A DNA stretch of 21,308 bases, taken from assembly GCA_002383285.1 (NCBI GenBank), contig DFXU01000091.1, positions 1-21,308 on the forward strand, given 5' to 3'. Both the position numbers and the translations under genes were made by a program. The notes under the pieces are model-generated. The model saw only the letters and a list, made by a program, of their open reading frames with translations. It made no database searches and had not been told where the DNA came from. This stretch comes from Caryophanales bacterium UBA4100 (GTDB lineage Bacteria; Bacillota; Bacilli; Paenibacillales; UBA4045). Below, piece by piece: positions 1 through 7,971 of this stretch (the stretch's first letter is position 1; the number at the start of each line of letters is the position of its first letter).

Positions 1-570
1 AAGATTGCTGCCGAAATTCAGCCCCTTGGCGTTACCAGCCGCCGATACAAAATCAAAAGCGATAAGCAGCATGCAGAAGATCAGGAATGATCCAGTTCCC
101 GGACCAAAGAATCCATCATAATAGCCGATTGCAAAAGCAAATAATGCGGCAAAAATGGCAGTTTTCATTACTAAACCTGGATAAGAGGATCGTACCCCCC
201 AGTTTTTCTTGATTAAAGAATAGAGTGTGATCAGAATCAACATAATCACAACGAGTGGCTTTAGAAAGGTAGAAGGAATCAAGGTAATCGTATATGAGCC
301 CAATGCCGACCCCACTAGGGAGAGCGGGAACAGGATGGAAACAAGCTTTACATTTATTTTTCCAGAAAGGAAGAAGCTCATTGAGCTGGTAAGCGACGAA
401 AAGGTGCTTGCCAGCTTGTTGGTGCCTAATGCGACTGTTGGGGGAAGTCCAACAAATAACAGCGCTGGAAGAGAGATAAGTCCTCCCCCTCCCACGACCG
501 AGTCCACGAACGCAGCAATGAACCCCGCAGCGATTAGAAATATGAGTACTTCGATGCTTAGTTGCTCCAT
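1..570 (-). CDS. TauE/SafE family membrane permease (partial, 3' end outside window)
   Basis: The minus strand reads open from an ATG at 570 down to base 1 (190 codons), so the C-terminal part lies beyond the left edge. The product begins MEQLSIEVLIFLIAAGF and contains VVGGGGLISLPALL (about residues 25-38) followed by ALGTNKLAST, the glycine-rich and GTNK signatures of the TauE/SafE (formerly DUF81) family. A second motif-bearing half follows (GYYDGFFGPGTGSF), as expected for this internally duplicated family. Several hydrophobic membrane segments are visible. Family members are inner-membrane proteins linked to export or uptake of sulfonates, sulfite or other organic anions, but the substrate cannot be told from sequence. 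A GGAGG lies 11 bases upstream of the ATG, and no in-frame ATG lies nearer. The gene is divergent from the sugar ABC operon. Confidence 0.85.
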   Translation of the reverse strand, partial: MEQLSIEVLIFLIAAGFIAAFVDSVVGGGGLISLPALLFVGLPPTVALGTNKLASTFSSLTSSMSFFLSGKINVKLVSILFPLSLVGSALGSYTITLIPSTFLKPLVVIMLILITLYSLIKKNWGVRSSYPGLVMKTAIFAALFAFAIGYYDGFFGPGTGSFLIFCMLLIAFDFVSAAGNAKGLNFGSNL

Positions 571-872
571 TGGGATACATTCCTCCAACACATCTTCTCA
601 TTCATTCTAAGAATAGCTCTACTCCATAATAATGTACATCCGAATTTAGTATCATCTCATTTGTACAACTGTACTAAGCTTGTTCAATCACGATAGGTGT
701 TGCTTATTATCCGGAAAGTCAGGAATATATAGCACCTTATTCAAGCGGTTTGCAAGCAATGATATTAATTCCGTAATAATGTGCACCATAATAGGATTTT
801 AATCAATCGGATATGTAGTCGAATGAAGCTAGAATGAGGGGGTATTCATCAAAAAATTGGGGAGTGTTAATA
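571..872. other. Divergent intergenic region between the permease and the sugar ABC operon
   Basis: No convincing ORF is seen in these 302 bases. A perfect 12-bp dyad GTACA-AC-TGTAC lies at 663-674 and could be an operator. Further right, TTCAAGCGGTTTGCAA (740-755) resembles a catabolite-responsive (cre) element but needs a one-base insertion to fit. A weak promoter for the operon can be drawn as TTGCAA (750-755), an 18-base spacer and TAATAA (774-779), which would overlap the cre-like sequence. None of these assignments is strong. Confidence 0.3.
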
Positions 873-2219
873 ATGAAGACGACAATGAAGTGGTTACCTA
901 AGCTATTGTTTGTGCTCTTGATTGCAACCGCTCTCTTAGTTGGCTGCGGTAATAATGAGAACAATACTCCAGCGGCTAACGAAGAGAAACCAGCAGAGAC
1001 TAAAGCCGAGAATAAACCGGCCGAGCCGACACCAGCACTAGAGCCGCCAAAGCCTGTTACGGTTGAATTCTGGCATGCATTCGGGGAGGGCGAAGAGAAG
1101 GTTCTATTGGAGGAGGTCATACCTAAATTCAACGAGCAATACTCACACATAACGATCAAAGCTACACGAATGCCAACTGAGAATTTAGATCAACAGGTAA
1201 TTACAGCTGCAGCGGGCGGTGCGGTGCCTGATGTAATGAGAATGGACAATACTTGGGTTCCTAGAATGGCTAAGGAAGGTGTACTTGTACCGGTTGATGA
1301 TTTTGTAGACTTTAACAAGGTTGTAGCCGATTCATTCGCAGGTCCAATGGCCACAAACTACTATAATGGCAAGTATTATGGTGTTCCACTGGACACGAAT
1401 ACGAAAATTGCGATATACAGCAAGGAATTACTAGCGGAAGCTGGAGCAACAGAAGCACCTGCTACGATTGACGAGCTGGTAAGTCTCGCTCGCAAGCTGA
1501 AGGATAATAAGAAGTTTGGAATTACTATAGGCGGTCCCGATTTCTGGAATATGCCTCCATGGTTCTGGACATTAGGCGGGACCATTACAGATGATAAATT
1601 TACGGTTGCAACCGGTCACTTGAATAGTGATGCTAGTGTGAAAGCATTAGAGACAATCGTCTCATGGAATGACGAAGGCTTGTTAGCCCCACCTATCCTT
1701 GGTGGTCAACCAGGGACATGGGAAGGCTTACGTGGAGAAGAAGGTAAGACAGCATCCTATATGATGATTAACGATGGTCCATGGTTCTTCAGTATATTGG
1801 GCGATGGTGTTAAGGATACGATGATTCCAGCCAAGATGCCGAATGGTCCGGATGGCCAGAGCCACTCCATTATTGGAGGCCAAGATATGGTGTTCTTCAA
1901 TGGGGCGAAGCAGCCTGAAGCGGCATGGACGTTCACACAATTCTTGCTATCTGAAGAAATTCAAGTCTTGATGGCTATCAAGACGGGGGCTATTCCAACG
2001 AATAAGAATGCTGCACAGTCTAGTGAATTAAGCTCTGTCTATTACCTCGACGAGTATGTGGCTGAGATGGAAACGGCGATGGCACGAACACCAAGCGCGA
2101 ATGCCAATCAGATCGGCGATGTATTCGGCAAAGCCTTCGAGAAAGCATTGCGTAAGGATGCCACTCCGAAGGAAGCACTAGATCAGGCTGCAATAGAAAT
2201 TGACGCACTATTGAAATAA
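873..2219 (+). CDS. Sugar ABC transporter substrate-binding lipoprotein (family 1)
   Basis: This 448-residue protein is an extracellular solute-binding protein of the MalE/UgpB type, anchored to the outer face of the membrane. A positively charged, hydrophobic signal peptide ends in the lipobox LLVGC, so Cys25 is the predicted lipidated residue. A linker rich in Pro, Glu and Ala (about 26-65) follows, then the binding domain starting VTVEFWHAFGEGEEK. The ATG at 873 was preferred over the in-frame ATG at 834 because GGGGAG lies 8 bases before it and the lipoprotein signal starts there. It is the first gene of an operon with two permeases and a GH66 enzyme, which suggests the ligand is an alpha-1,6-linked gluco-oligosaccharide. 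That ligand is inferred from the neighbours, not read from the protein. Confidence 0.9.
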   Translation: MKTTMKWLPKLLFVLLIATALLVGCGNNENNTPAANEEKPAETKAENKPAEPTPALEPPKPVTVEFWHAFGEGEEKVLLEEVIPKFNEQYSHITIKATRMPTENLDQQVITAAAGGAVPDVMRMDNTWVPRMAKEGVLVPVDDFVDFNKVVADSFAGPMATNYYNGKYYGVPLDTNTKIAIYSKELLAEAGATEAPATIDELVSLARKLKDNKKFGITIGGPDFWNMPPWFWTLGGTITDDKFTVATGHLNSDASVKALETIVSWNDEGLLAPPILGGQPGTWEGLRGEEGKTASYMMINDGPWFFSILGDGVKDTMIPAKMPNGPDGQSHSIIGGQDMVFFNGAKQPEAAWTFTQFLLSEEIQVLMAIKTGAIPTNKNAAQSSELSSVYYLDEYVAEMETAMARTPSANANQIGDVFGKAFEKALRKDATPKEALDQAAIEIDALLK

Positions 2220-2253
2220 GGAAGCATTCAGTATGATCAACTGCTGCGAATAT

Positions 2254-2278
2254 GGCGACCGGAGCTCGTGCGGTCGCC
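2254..2278 (+). other. Intercistronic stem-loop between the binding-protein and first permease genes
   Basis: GGCGACCG (2254-2261) pairs perfectly with CGGTCGCC (2271-2278) around a 9-base loop. No proper T-run follows, so it is probably not a full terminator. A hairpin here is commonly an mRNA stabiliser or partial attenuator that gives more binding protein than permease. That role is inferred. Confidence 0.55.
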
Positions 2279-2304
2279 CTTTCATTAAGCTGGAGGGGTT
2301 CGAT

Positions 2305-3201
2305 ATGAATAAGGCAATCAAGCAATATGTGCAAGTGGCGCCCTATCTCACTCTGGGATTCATTCTGACCTGCATATTTGTACTATATCCGTTGATTAAG
2401 GGTGTTTATATTAGTTTTTTTGAGTATAAAGTGATCACACCTTCTCAGAGTGTATTCCTTGGCTGGGATAATTACATCAAGGTGTTTCATGATCCATCCA
2501 TCTATATCGCGTTGCGTAATACATTGCTATTTGTCCTTGTGACCGTCCCGTTACAATGGGCGCTCGGCATTGTCGTTGCGATGATCATTCATTTGCAGTT
2601 TATCCGCTTCAAGGTATTTTTCAGATTAGTGTACTATTTACCTGTAATCAGCTCATGGATTGTTGTCAGCTACTTATTCCAGTTCTTATTCGCCGATGGA
2701 AGCAGTGGTGTAGTTAATTATCTATTGGTTGATTTCTTACACATTCGAGATGAGCCAATTGCTTGGTTACAGAATACGTGGACGGCCAATGTTGTGATCT
2801 GGTTGGTCAGTATATGGAAGGGTGTAGGCTGGGTGATGATCATGTACTTGGCTGCTCTGCAATCCGTTCCTCGTTCTCTGTATGAGGCTGCGGCTATCGA
2901 TGGTGCCAAGGGAGCGCGGACTTTCATTCATATTACGCTTCCGCTGATGAGACCTATGACCGTTTTTGTACTCATTAACTTGATCATTGGGGCCTTCCAA
3001 GCCTTTATCCAGGTATTCCTAATTACCAAGGGAGGGCCTCTAGACTCTACACATTTACTGAACACCTATATGTTTAAGCATGCCTTTCAATATTTCGATT
3101 TTGGTTATGCAGCTGCGATTAGTGTGCTGTTAGGGCTGCTCATCTTCATCTTTACGTATAGCCAGCAGCGGACGTTCGGTAAGGACAGAATTGAATATTA
3201 A
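2305..3201 (+). CDS. Sugar ABC transporter permease, MalF/UgpA type
   Basis: This 298-residue integral membrane protein has about six hydrophobic segments, the first at about residues 12-34. The EAA loop that docks the ATPase is clear: YEAAAIDGA begins at residue 193 and continues to ITLPLMRP. It forms the membrane channel with the next gene's product. I chose the ATG at 2305 because TGGAGGGG lies just upstream and the protein then starts MNKAIKQYVQVAPYL, typical of the family. A longer in-frame reading from 2233 would translate through the intercistronic hairpin and lacks a good ribosome site. The gene is 85 bases behind the binding-protein gene and 29 bases before the second permease. Confidence 0.9.
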   Translation: MNKAIKQYVQVAPYLTLGFILTCIFVLYPLIKGVYISFFEYKVITPSQSVFLGWDNYIKVFHDPSIYIALRNTLLFVLVTVPLQWALGIVVAMIIHLQFIRFKVFFRLVYYLPVISSWIVVSYLFQFLFADGSSGVVNYLLVDFLHIRDEPIAWLQNTWTANVVIWLVSIWKGVGWVMIMYLAALQSVPRSLYEAAAIDGAKGARTFIHITLPLMRPMTVFVLINLIIGAFQAFIQVFLITKGGPLDSTHLLNTYMFKHAFQYFDFGYAAAISVLLGLLIFIFTYSQQRTFGKDRIEY

Positions 3202-3230
3202 CATTATGACTGGAAAAAGGTGGTGTTCAC

Positions 3231-4058
3231 ATGAGGAAGCTAACGCCATGGATAGCTCATCTAGTATTGATATTAGGTATTGCAGTAGTGGTCGGACCTT
3301 TCGTCTACATGATTCTGACGTCATTGACCTCGGATAATTTCAGTCTCCCTAATCCAACGAAGCTAATGAATAGTGCGAAGTCACTGGATAACTATGTGGA
3401 AGCGTGGAATAAGAATCATTTCTCCCAATACTTCCTGAATAGCTTGTTCATCTCGATTATCACGATGCTGCTATCGCTGACATTGGCTTCGATGACGGCT
3501 TATGCATTTGCGCGGTTTCCGTTTCCTGGTAAAGAGCTCCTGTTCAGAATGTTCCTGTTCTCCATGTTCGTACCCGCTATTCTTAACATTATTCCGCAAT
3601 TTACGATTATCAAGTCGCTTGGTCTTGTAGATACGTATTCCGGGCTGATCCTACTCTATATCAGTACGGGTATTGTAGGGAGCACCTTCTTCCTGCGGGG
3701 ATTCTTCGAACGAATACCTGCGGAGCTTGAGGAATCCATCGTGATGGATGGAGGAAATCGCTGGACGATCTTCCGATCTATCTATATACCATTATCCTTG
3801 CCGGCTATCGGGACATTAGGCATCTTCGCTTTTTCCGGCACATGGGATGAGTTTATCGTGGCATTGACATTGATTAAGACGGAGGCGAATAGGACTTTAC
3901 CGATTGCCTTGCAGCTATTCCGCGGACAATATGCAACCTACTATGGATTGTTCTTCGCAGCATCGATTATGGCGTTATTACCGATTATCATTATTTTCGT
4001 TATTTTCCAGAAGCAATTCGTAAACCCAAATCTATCTGAAGGTGGAGTCAAAGGATGA
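3231..4058 (+). CDS. Sugar ABC transporter permease, MalG/UgpE type
   Basis: This 275-residue membrane protein is the second half of the channel. About six hydrophobic segments are seen. The EAA-type loop is LEESIVMDGG starting at residue 166, running to IYIPLSLPA, with EES in place of the usual EAA. AAGGTGGTG precedes the ATG. Its stop overlaps the start of the GH66 gene by four bases (ATGA, 4055-4058), a sign of translational coupling. No ATPase gene follows, so the importer must borrow one from elsewhere in the genome, as MsmX-dependent sugar importers of Firmicutes do. Confidence 0.9.
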   Translation: MRKLTPWIAHLVLILGIAVVVGPFVYMILTSLTSDNFSLPNPTKLMNSAKSLDNYVEAWNKNHFSQYFLNSLFISIITMLLSLTLASMTAYAFARFPFPGKELLFRMFLFSMFVPAILNIIPQFTIIKSLGLVDTYSGLILLYISTGIVGSTFFLRGFFERIPAELEESIVMDGGNRWTIFRSIYIPLSLPAIGTLGIFAFSGTWDEFIVALTLIKTEANRTLPIALQLFRGQYATYYGLFFAASIMALLPIIIIFVIFQKQFVNPNLSEGGVKG

Positions 4059-5848
4059 ATACAAGGATAACTGAAAATATTGACAATCCAGCATACACCA
4101 TTGAAGTTATTCCCAGTAAAGCTCAGTTTCGTCCAGGAGATAAGCTAACCTTCAAGCTCCAATTCACCAGTGATTATTTCTCGGGGAATGAGAAGTATAG
4201 CTGGTCTGTATTTGATGAGAATGAGCTTGTTGTTCAGGGTAGTGAGAAGCTGGGTCAAGTTAACTCAAACGCATGTCATATGATCCTGGATGTCCCCGTG
4301 ATAACCGGGGGATCTGGAGCTTATGGATTGTTCGTTACTATGGAGACAGCCAGCGGAGGAATGATAGATGCCGAAACAGCCTTCGATGTAGCCGAGCATT
4401 GGCGAGAAGCGCCACGATATGGCTTCCTTAGTGACTTCTCCCCTGAGGAAGCGGGTAAGCTGGAGGATGTTGAATTCCTGAACAAGCATCACATCAATCT
4501 GGTGCAATTGTATGATTGGATGTATAGACACGATCAATTGCTAACGAATACAGAAGAATTTATCGATCCGCTTGGTCGGAGTATATCGCACAAGGTTGTG
4601 AAGGAGAAGATTGCAGCATGCAAGAAGCTTGGAATTGCTTCAATGGCCTATGCAGCGATTTATGGCAGCTTACCAGATTATGCACATAAGCATCCAGAGC
4701 AGCTTCTATACCAGAATGATGGTAGACCTCATTCGCTAGGGAACTTCTTTCATATAATGGACATCTCCGAGGATTCTGCATGGACCAAGCACATCATTGA
4801 TGAATTCGTTAACGCCATATTAGTAATAGGCTTTGATGGATTACAGCTGGATCAATATGGTTTACCCAAGAAGGCGATTCGTAAGAAGGACGGCAAGAAT
4901 GAGATTGTAGCGTTGAAGAATTTGTACCCGCGCTTTATCGATCTGGTAAGAGAAGCAGTAGCTGAACGTATACATGATGATGTTGTGTTGATATATAACA
5001 ATGTGGGGAATTACCCAACTCACACCACAGCTGCTTCGGCACTAGATACGATGTATATCGAGGTATGGGATCCAGCCTTTCACTTAAGAGATTTAAAGCA
5101 GATTATTGATAACGCTCGCCTGTGGTCGGGCAAACAGGTTGTCATAGCCGCCTACTTGCACGCCTTTCATCCAGATAAGCCAAGTATTCCGGCACAAGCG
5201 GAGTACGGTGCGATTATCGCGATGGCTACAATTTTCGCAAGCGGTGGATATCATATCTTACTCGGTGAGCATGAGAATCTCCTCGCTGACAGCTACTTCC
5301 CCAAGTATGGCAGTCTGTCGGAACAATTTAAGGTTACCATGCAGCATTATTATGATTTTATCGTGATGTATCGTAATCCAATTTACGATCTCGAGCTAGA
5401 TGATGTATCTATGACGTTTGCTGGCGGAATTAATACGGAGGTTGTGTTCGAGAAAGAAGGGGTGTCCTTCGCTCCTAATGGAGATTTAGATACAGTGTGG
5501 ACGATTGTGAAGGAGAAGCCTGGATTGATGATTATCCATCTTATCAATTTGAATGGGTTGGATAATGATGTATGGGCACATGCTAAGCAACAAGCACCAA
5601 CTGGCTTAGAGAATATTGTGGTCAAGGTGGAGAGCTGGGAAGCCATTGAGAGTATATATTTGGCATCACCTGATGGAGATAGCATTCGCTCCCAAACCAT
5701 AAATTACACATTCGTGCCTAAGGGTAATGAGTGTGGACAATTTGTCCGATTTACTGTTCCAAGACTTGATTATTGGACAATGGTTTGCATCAAGACCAAG
5801 GTTGGTGTAACAGCGGATACGTTCGATATGTATACCTTTCCAGATTAA
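4055..5848 (+). CDS. Glycoside hydrolase family 66 enzyme (dextranase/CITase-like), predicted cytoplasmic
   Basis: This 597-residue protein is recognised as GH66, the family of dextranases and cycloisomaltooligosaccharide glucanotransferases, which act on alpha-1,6-glucans. Residues 1-110 form a beta-rich N-terminal domain. A (beta/alpha)8 barrel begins near RYGFLSDFSPEE, and a beta-rich tail follows. In the barrel, GFDGLQLDQYG (259-269) gives D266 as the likely nucleophile, and MYIEVWD (333-339) gives E336 as the likely acid/base. Their 70-residue spacing is close to that of the catalytic pair in S. mutans dextranase (D385/E453). There is no signal peptide and no carbohydrate-binding module, unlike the secreted family members. 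Translation is coupled to the upstream permease, so the enzyme probably cleaves or rearranges imported isomalto-oligosaccharides inside the cell. Hydrolysis versus transglycosylation cannot be decided from sequence. Confidence 0.85.
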   Translation: MNTRITENIDNPAYTIEVIPSKAQFRPGDKLTFKLQFTSDYFSGNEKYSWSVFDENELVVQGSEKLGQVNSNACHMILDVPVITGGSGAYGLFVTMETASGGMIDAETAFDVAEHWREAPRYGFLSDFSPEEAGKLEDVEFLNKHHINLVQLYDWMYRHDQLLTNTEEFIDPLGRSISHKVVKEKIAACKKLGIASMAYAAIYGSLPDYAHKHPEQLLYQNDGRPHSLGNFFHIMDISEDSAWTKHIIDEFVNAILVIGFDGLQLDQYGLPKKAIRKKDGKNEIVALKNLYPRFIDLVREAVAERIHDDVVLIYNNVGNYPTHTTAASALDTMYIEVWDPAFHLRDLKQIIDNARLWSGKQVVIAAYLHAFHPDKPSIPAQAEYGAIIAMATIFASGGYHILLGEHENLLADSYFPKYGSLSEQFKVTMQHYYDFIVMYRNPIYDLELDDVSMTFAGGINTEVVFEKEGVSFAPNGDLDTVWTIVKEKPGLMIIHLINLNGLDNDVWAHAKQQAPTGLENIVVKVESWEAIESIYLASPDGDSIRSQTINYTFVPKGNECGQFVRFTVPRLDYWTMVCIKTKVGVTADTFDMYTFPD

Positions 5849-5926
5849 TGACTGTTCTACTAAAGAAGGGGCTGTCCCATTTGCTAGAAATCCCGCTTTC
5901 AAGAGTCAGGTTCTATTCATATAAAC

Positions 5927-5967
5927 AAAAAGAAACAGTTCTGGGATATGCCCAAGCTGTTTCTTTT
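5927..5967. terminator. Rho-independent terminator after the GH66 operon, probably bidirectional
   Basis: AAAAGAAACAG (5928-5938) pairs with CTGTTTCTTTT (5957-5967), and an inner TGGG/CCCA pair extends the stem. Flanking A-run and T-run let it serve both the plus-strand operon and the convergent ferredoxin gene. Confidence 0.85.
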
Positions 5968-5990
5968 CTCACCAAATATCATTATTATCC

Positions 5991-6224
5991 TTATGCAAAA
6001 GCCTTATCATCTACTTTAATACATTCGGTAGGACAGCTTTCTACTGCTTCCTGCAGATCTTCTCGCAAATTCTCAGGAATATCTGTTACGCCTCGGTTAT
6101 TGTCACCACTGTAGATGACCTCTGCTAGACCTTCATCATCGAATTCGAAAATCTCCGGGGCGGACGTTCCGCAGGAACCGCAAGCAATGCACTCACTCTT
6201 ATCCACTACTGCATATGTTGCCAT
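5991..6224 (-). CDS. fer: 4Fe-4S ferredoxin
   Basis: This 77-residue acidic electron carrier resembles the Bacillus ferredoxin Fer. The cluster ligands are C12, C15 and C18 in CIACGSC plus the Cys of SCPTEC near the C-terminus, giving one 4Fe-4S cluster. An extra Cys sits three residues after the fourth ligand. The body is rich in Asp and Glu, as usual. The ATG at 6224 was chosen over the upstream in-frame ATG at 6233 because AGGAG lies 9 bases before it, whereas the upstream ATG directly abuts that AGGAG. It is a single-gene unit, convergent with the GH66 operon and downstream of comQ. The electron partner is unknown. Confidence 0.93.
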   Translation of the reverse strand: MATYAVVDKSECIACGSCGTSAPEIFEFDDEGLAEVIYSGDNNRGVTDIPENLREDLQEAVESCPTECIKVDDKAFA

Positions 6225-6273
6225 AGTTAACATCTCCTATCTATCATCAGACTGTTTAATTCTCCTCTTGAAT

Positions 6274-6301
6274 TGTATAACATTGTCACAGAAATAGTCA
6301 T
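6274..6301 (-). promoter_or_regulatory. Candidate promoter for the ferredoxin gene
   Basis: On the minus strand, ATGACT (6301-6296) and TATACA (6279-6274) are separated by 16 bases. The -35 matches the consensus only partly. The position is about 50 bases before the start codon. Confidence 0.4.
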
Positions 6302-6366
6302 GATAACAGTCACAGTGATTTTTAGATAATTATTATCTTGGGGCAGCCTCGAATTTTCGTTGGATT

Positions 6367-7281
6367 TTATGTTTCTATTGCTTGCACAGTTAATTGAAAC
6401 GAACCCATCATCATCTCCCAATATTCCTCTTTCCATGGTGATTGCGCTTGAAGCCCTCCGAATATTTCCTCGGCCTTCGTAAAGCATACCGATTGAACGA
6501 TCTTGCCATATTCGACACAGCCTGAATCTTGAATGATCTTAAGTGCTTCTGCCTTACCCATTGTAATTAGCTCATCTATCATCAGCTCGCTGTCTGTGAG
6601 TATGAGGTAGAGGAGGGGTAAGGTTCTTTTCTTCGAGACCAAGTCACTCTTCACATCCAACCCTAATAAATCCTTCATATCATTCTCGATCTGATGAATC
6701 AGACCTGTACAATCCGCAAGATCATTCAGTTTATTCACTGTTTCTTCATTACAATCCAACGTTACGTAACCTAGATAACAGGCTAATCGAATTAATGACC
6801 CTGACTTCTCTTGAACCATCACTAGATAGTCATCAACAGTTTGAACCGAGTTGGATAGATCCTTTTGTTGTCCGTTCAGAGACCTCATCAATATCCGACT
6901 CGTTACATGAAGAGCTTCCGCCTGATTCTTTCCTTCAAGCAGCTGACTAAGTTGACCGAAGAATACAACGAGCATGGCTACTACCGCATTTAAAGTATAA
7001 GCTTGAGGCTCAGTCATCCATGGCTTGTCCAAGTGATCCTGATCCTGAAGGTCATCAATGATATCTGAGGCGAGTATGATTAATTCGGTAATAGCAGCTA
7101 ATCGATAGATGTCGGGCGAGGCTCCGCCCAACATTGCGTGAACCGTTATAGTCAGATCGGACCAGAAGCCGCGCTCATGGCTCTTATTATCAATATAAGC
7201 TCTGATTAAGGTATTTAGCTGCTCTTCATATACATATTGATCAACGAAGCTATATATGTTATCGAGTACTTCCTGCTTCAA
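6367..7281 (-). CDS. comQ: ComQ-type isoprenyl transferase (pheromone-modifying)
   Basis: This 304-residue protein belongs to the polyprenyl synthetase fold. The first aspartate-rich motif is IIDDLQDQD (about residue 94 on) and the second is degenerate, IENDMKDLL (about 196-204), as in ComQ rather than in housekeeping farnesyl synthases. ComQ attaches a geranyl or farnesyl group to a Trp of the ComX prepheromone. The start is a TTG at 7281: the codon immediately upstream is an in-frame stop (TAA), GGGGGGA lies 8 bases before, and the next Met is about 50 residues in. The gene starts 19 bases after comA ends, so it is probably co-transcribed as the last gene of comP-comA-comQ. In B. subtilis comQ comes first, so this order is unusual. 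Identification rests on the motifs plus ComP/ComA next door. Confidence 0.85.
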   Translation of the reverse strand: MKQEVLDNIYSFVDQYVYEEQLNTLIRAYIDNKSHERGFWSDLTITVHAMLGGASPDIYRLAAITELIILASDIIDDLQDQDHLDKPWMTEPQAYTLNAVVAMLVVFFGQLSQLLEGKNQAEALHVTSRILMRSLNGQQKDLSNSVQTVDDYLVMVQEKSGSLIRLACYLGYVTLDCNEETVNKLNDLADCTGLIHQIENDMKDLLGLDVKSDLVSKKRTLPLLYLILTDSELMIDELITMGKAEALKIIQDSGCVEYGKIVQSVCFTKAEEIFGGLQAQSPWKEEYWEMMMGSFQLTVQAIET

Positions 7282-7300
7282 TTACGTGTCCCCCCATAAC

Positions 7301-7936
7301 CTACATATGATAGCTATCCTTAATAAAGCGCTCTATAGCCTCTAAGCGAGATCTCACACCTAATTTGTCGTAAATCTTTTTTAGATAATTATCGACTGTT
7401 CTTTTGCTCATATGAATTTGTTCTGCAATTTGATCGTGGGTAGCGCCCTTCACAACCATATTCATCATCGATATTTCCTCTGAGGTAAGCAGGAATTCTT
7501 GCTGTGGAGTCTCCCCACTAGCTAATTTAAGAGTATGGAAGATGGATAAAGGCAGAATGGTATAGCCGTCCAGTATACAACTGACCATGTTCTTAATCGT
7601 TGTCACACTGGATTCCTTCGATAGAATACCACTCACCTTGATATCAATGAATGTATTGTATAGATCGTTAATATCTATCCCAGTGAATATAACAATGTGG
7701 ATATCCGCATACGTTCTCCTTATACGCTTAGCGACCTCTGTACCCGATTCATCGGGAAGCTGATAATCCAGGAATACCAGATTGGGCTGATGCTCTTTAA
7801 TCATGGCTAAGCATTGTGCAGCATTATTAGCAATACCTATAACATCAATGACATCTATTTCTTGCAAAAGGTTTTTCGTTGCGTGGGCAACTAGAGGGTG
7901 ATCATCAACGACAAGTGCTTTAATTGATTTAGTCAT
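7301..7936 (-). CDS. comA: ComA-type response regulator (NarL/LuxR family)
   Basis: This 211-residue protein has an N-terminal receiver domain and a C-terminal LuxR-type helix-turn-helix. In the receiver, the acidic pair is D11/D12, the phosphoacceptor is D57 in LVFLDYQLPD, the conserved Thr lies in VIFTGID and the Lys in GILSKESS. The DNA-binding part includes ATHDQIAEQIHMSKRTVDNY and LKKIYDKLGV. It should be phosphorylated by the adjacent ComP-like kinase and then activate quorum-controlled genes. GGAGG lies 11 bases before the ATG. The gene follows comP by 35 bases and precedes comQ by 19, on the same strand. Without the ComP and ComQ neighbours it would only be called a NarL-family regulator. 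Confidence 0.87.
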   Translation of the reverse strand: MTKSIKALVVDDHPLVAHATKNLLQEIDVIDVIGIANNAAQCLAMIKEHQPNLVFLDYQLPDESGTEVAKRIRRTYADIHIVIFTGIDINDLYNTFIDIKVSGILSKESSVTTIKNMVSCILDGYTILPLSIFHTLKLASGETPQQEFLLTSEEISMMNMVVKGATHDQIAEQIHMSKRTVDNYLKKIYDKLGVRSRLEAIERFIKDSYHM

Positions 7937-7971
7937 ATGTAGGTTGGACCTCCTTGAGAATCTAATTGAAT

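Noticed and set aside
116..601. Long minus-strand ORF at the left edge
   Set aside because: Its translation is unlike any family and it overlaps, out of frame, the clear TauE/SafE reading from 570 to 1, which is interrupted only by the window edge.
740..755. Catabolite-responsive (cre) element in front of the sugar operon
   Set aside because: TTCAAGCGGTTTGCAA fits the cre consensus only with a one-base insertion in the centre, so it is mentioned in the intergenic entry but not called.
5773..6114. Plus-strand ORF running over the GH66 end and the ferredoxin gene
   Set aside because: It crosses the strong terminator and is antisense to the ferredoxin gene; its product is not recognisable.
6324..6338. 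AGATAAT-N-ATTATCT dyad downstream of comQ as a terminator
   Set aside because: The stem is all weak A-T pairs except two, and no T-run follows on the minus strand.
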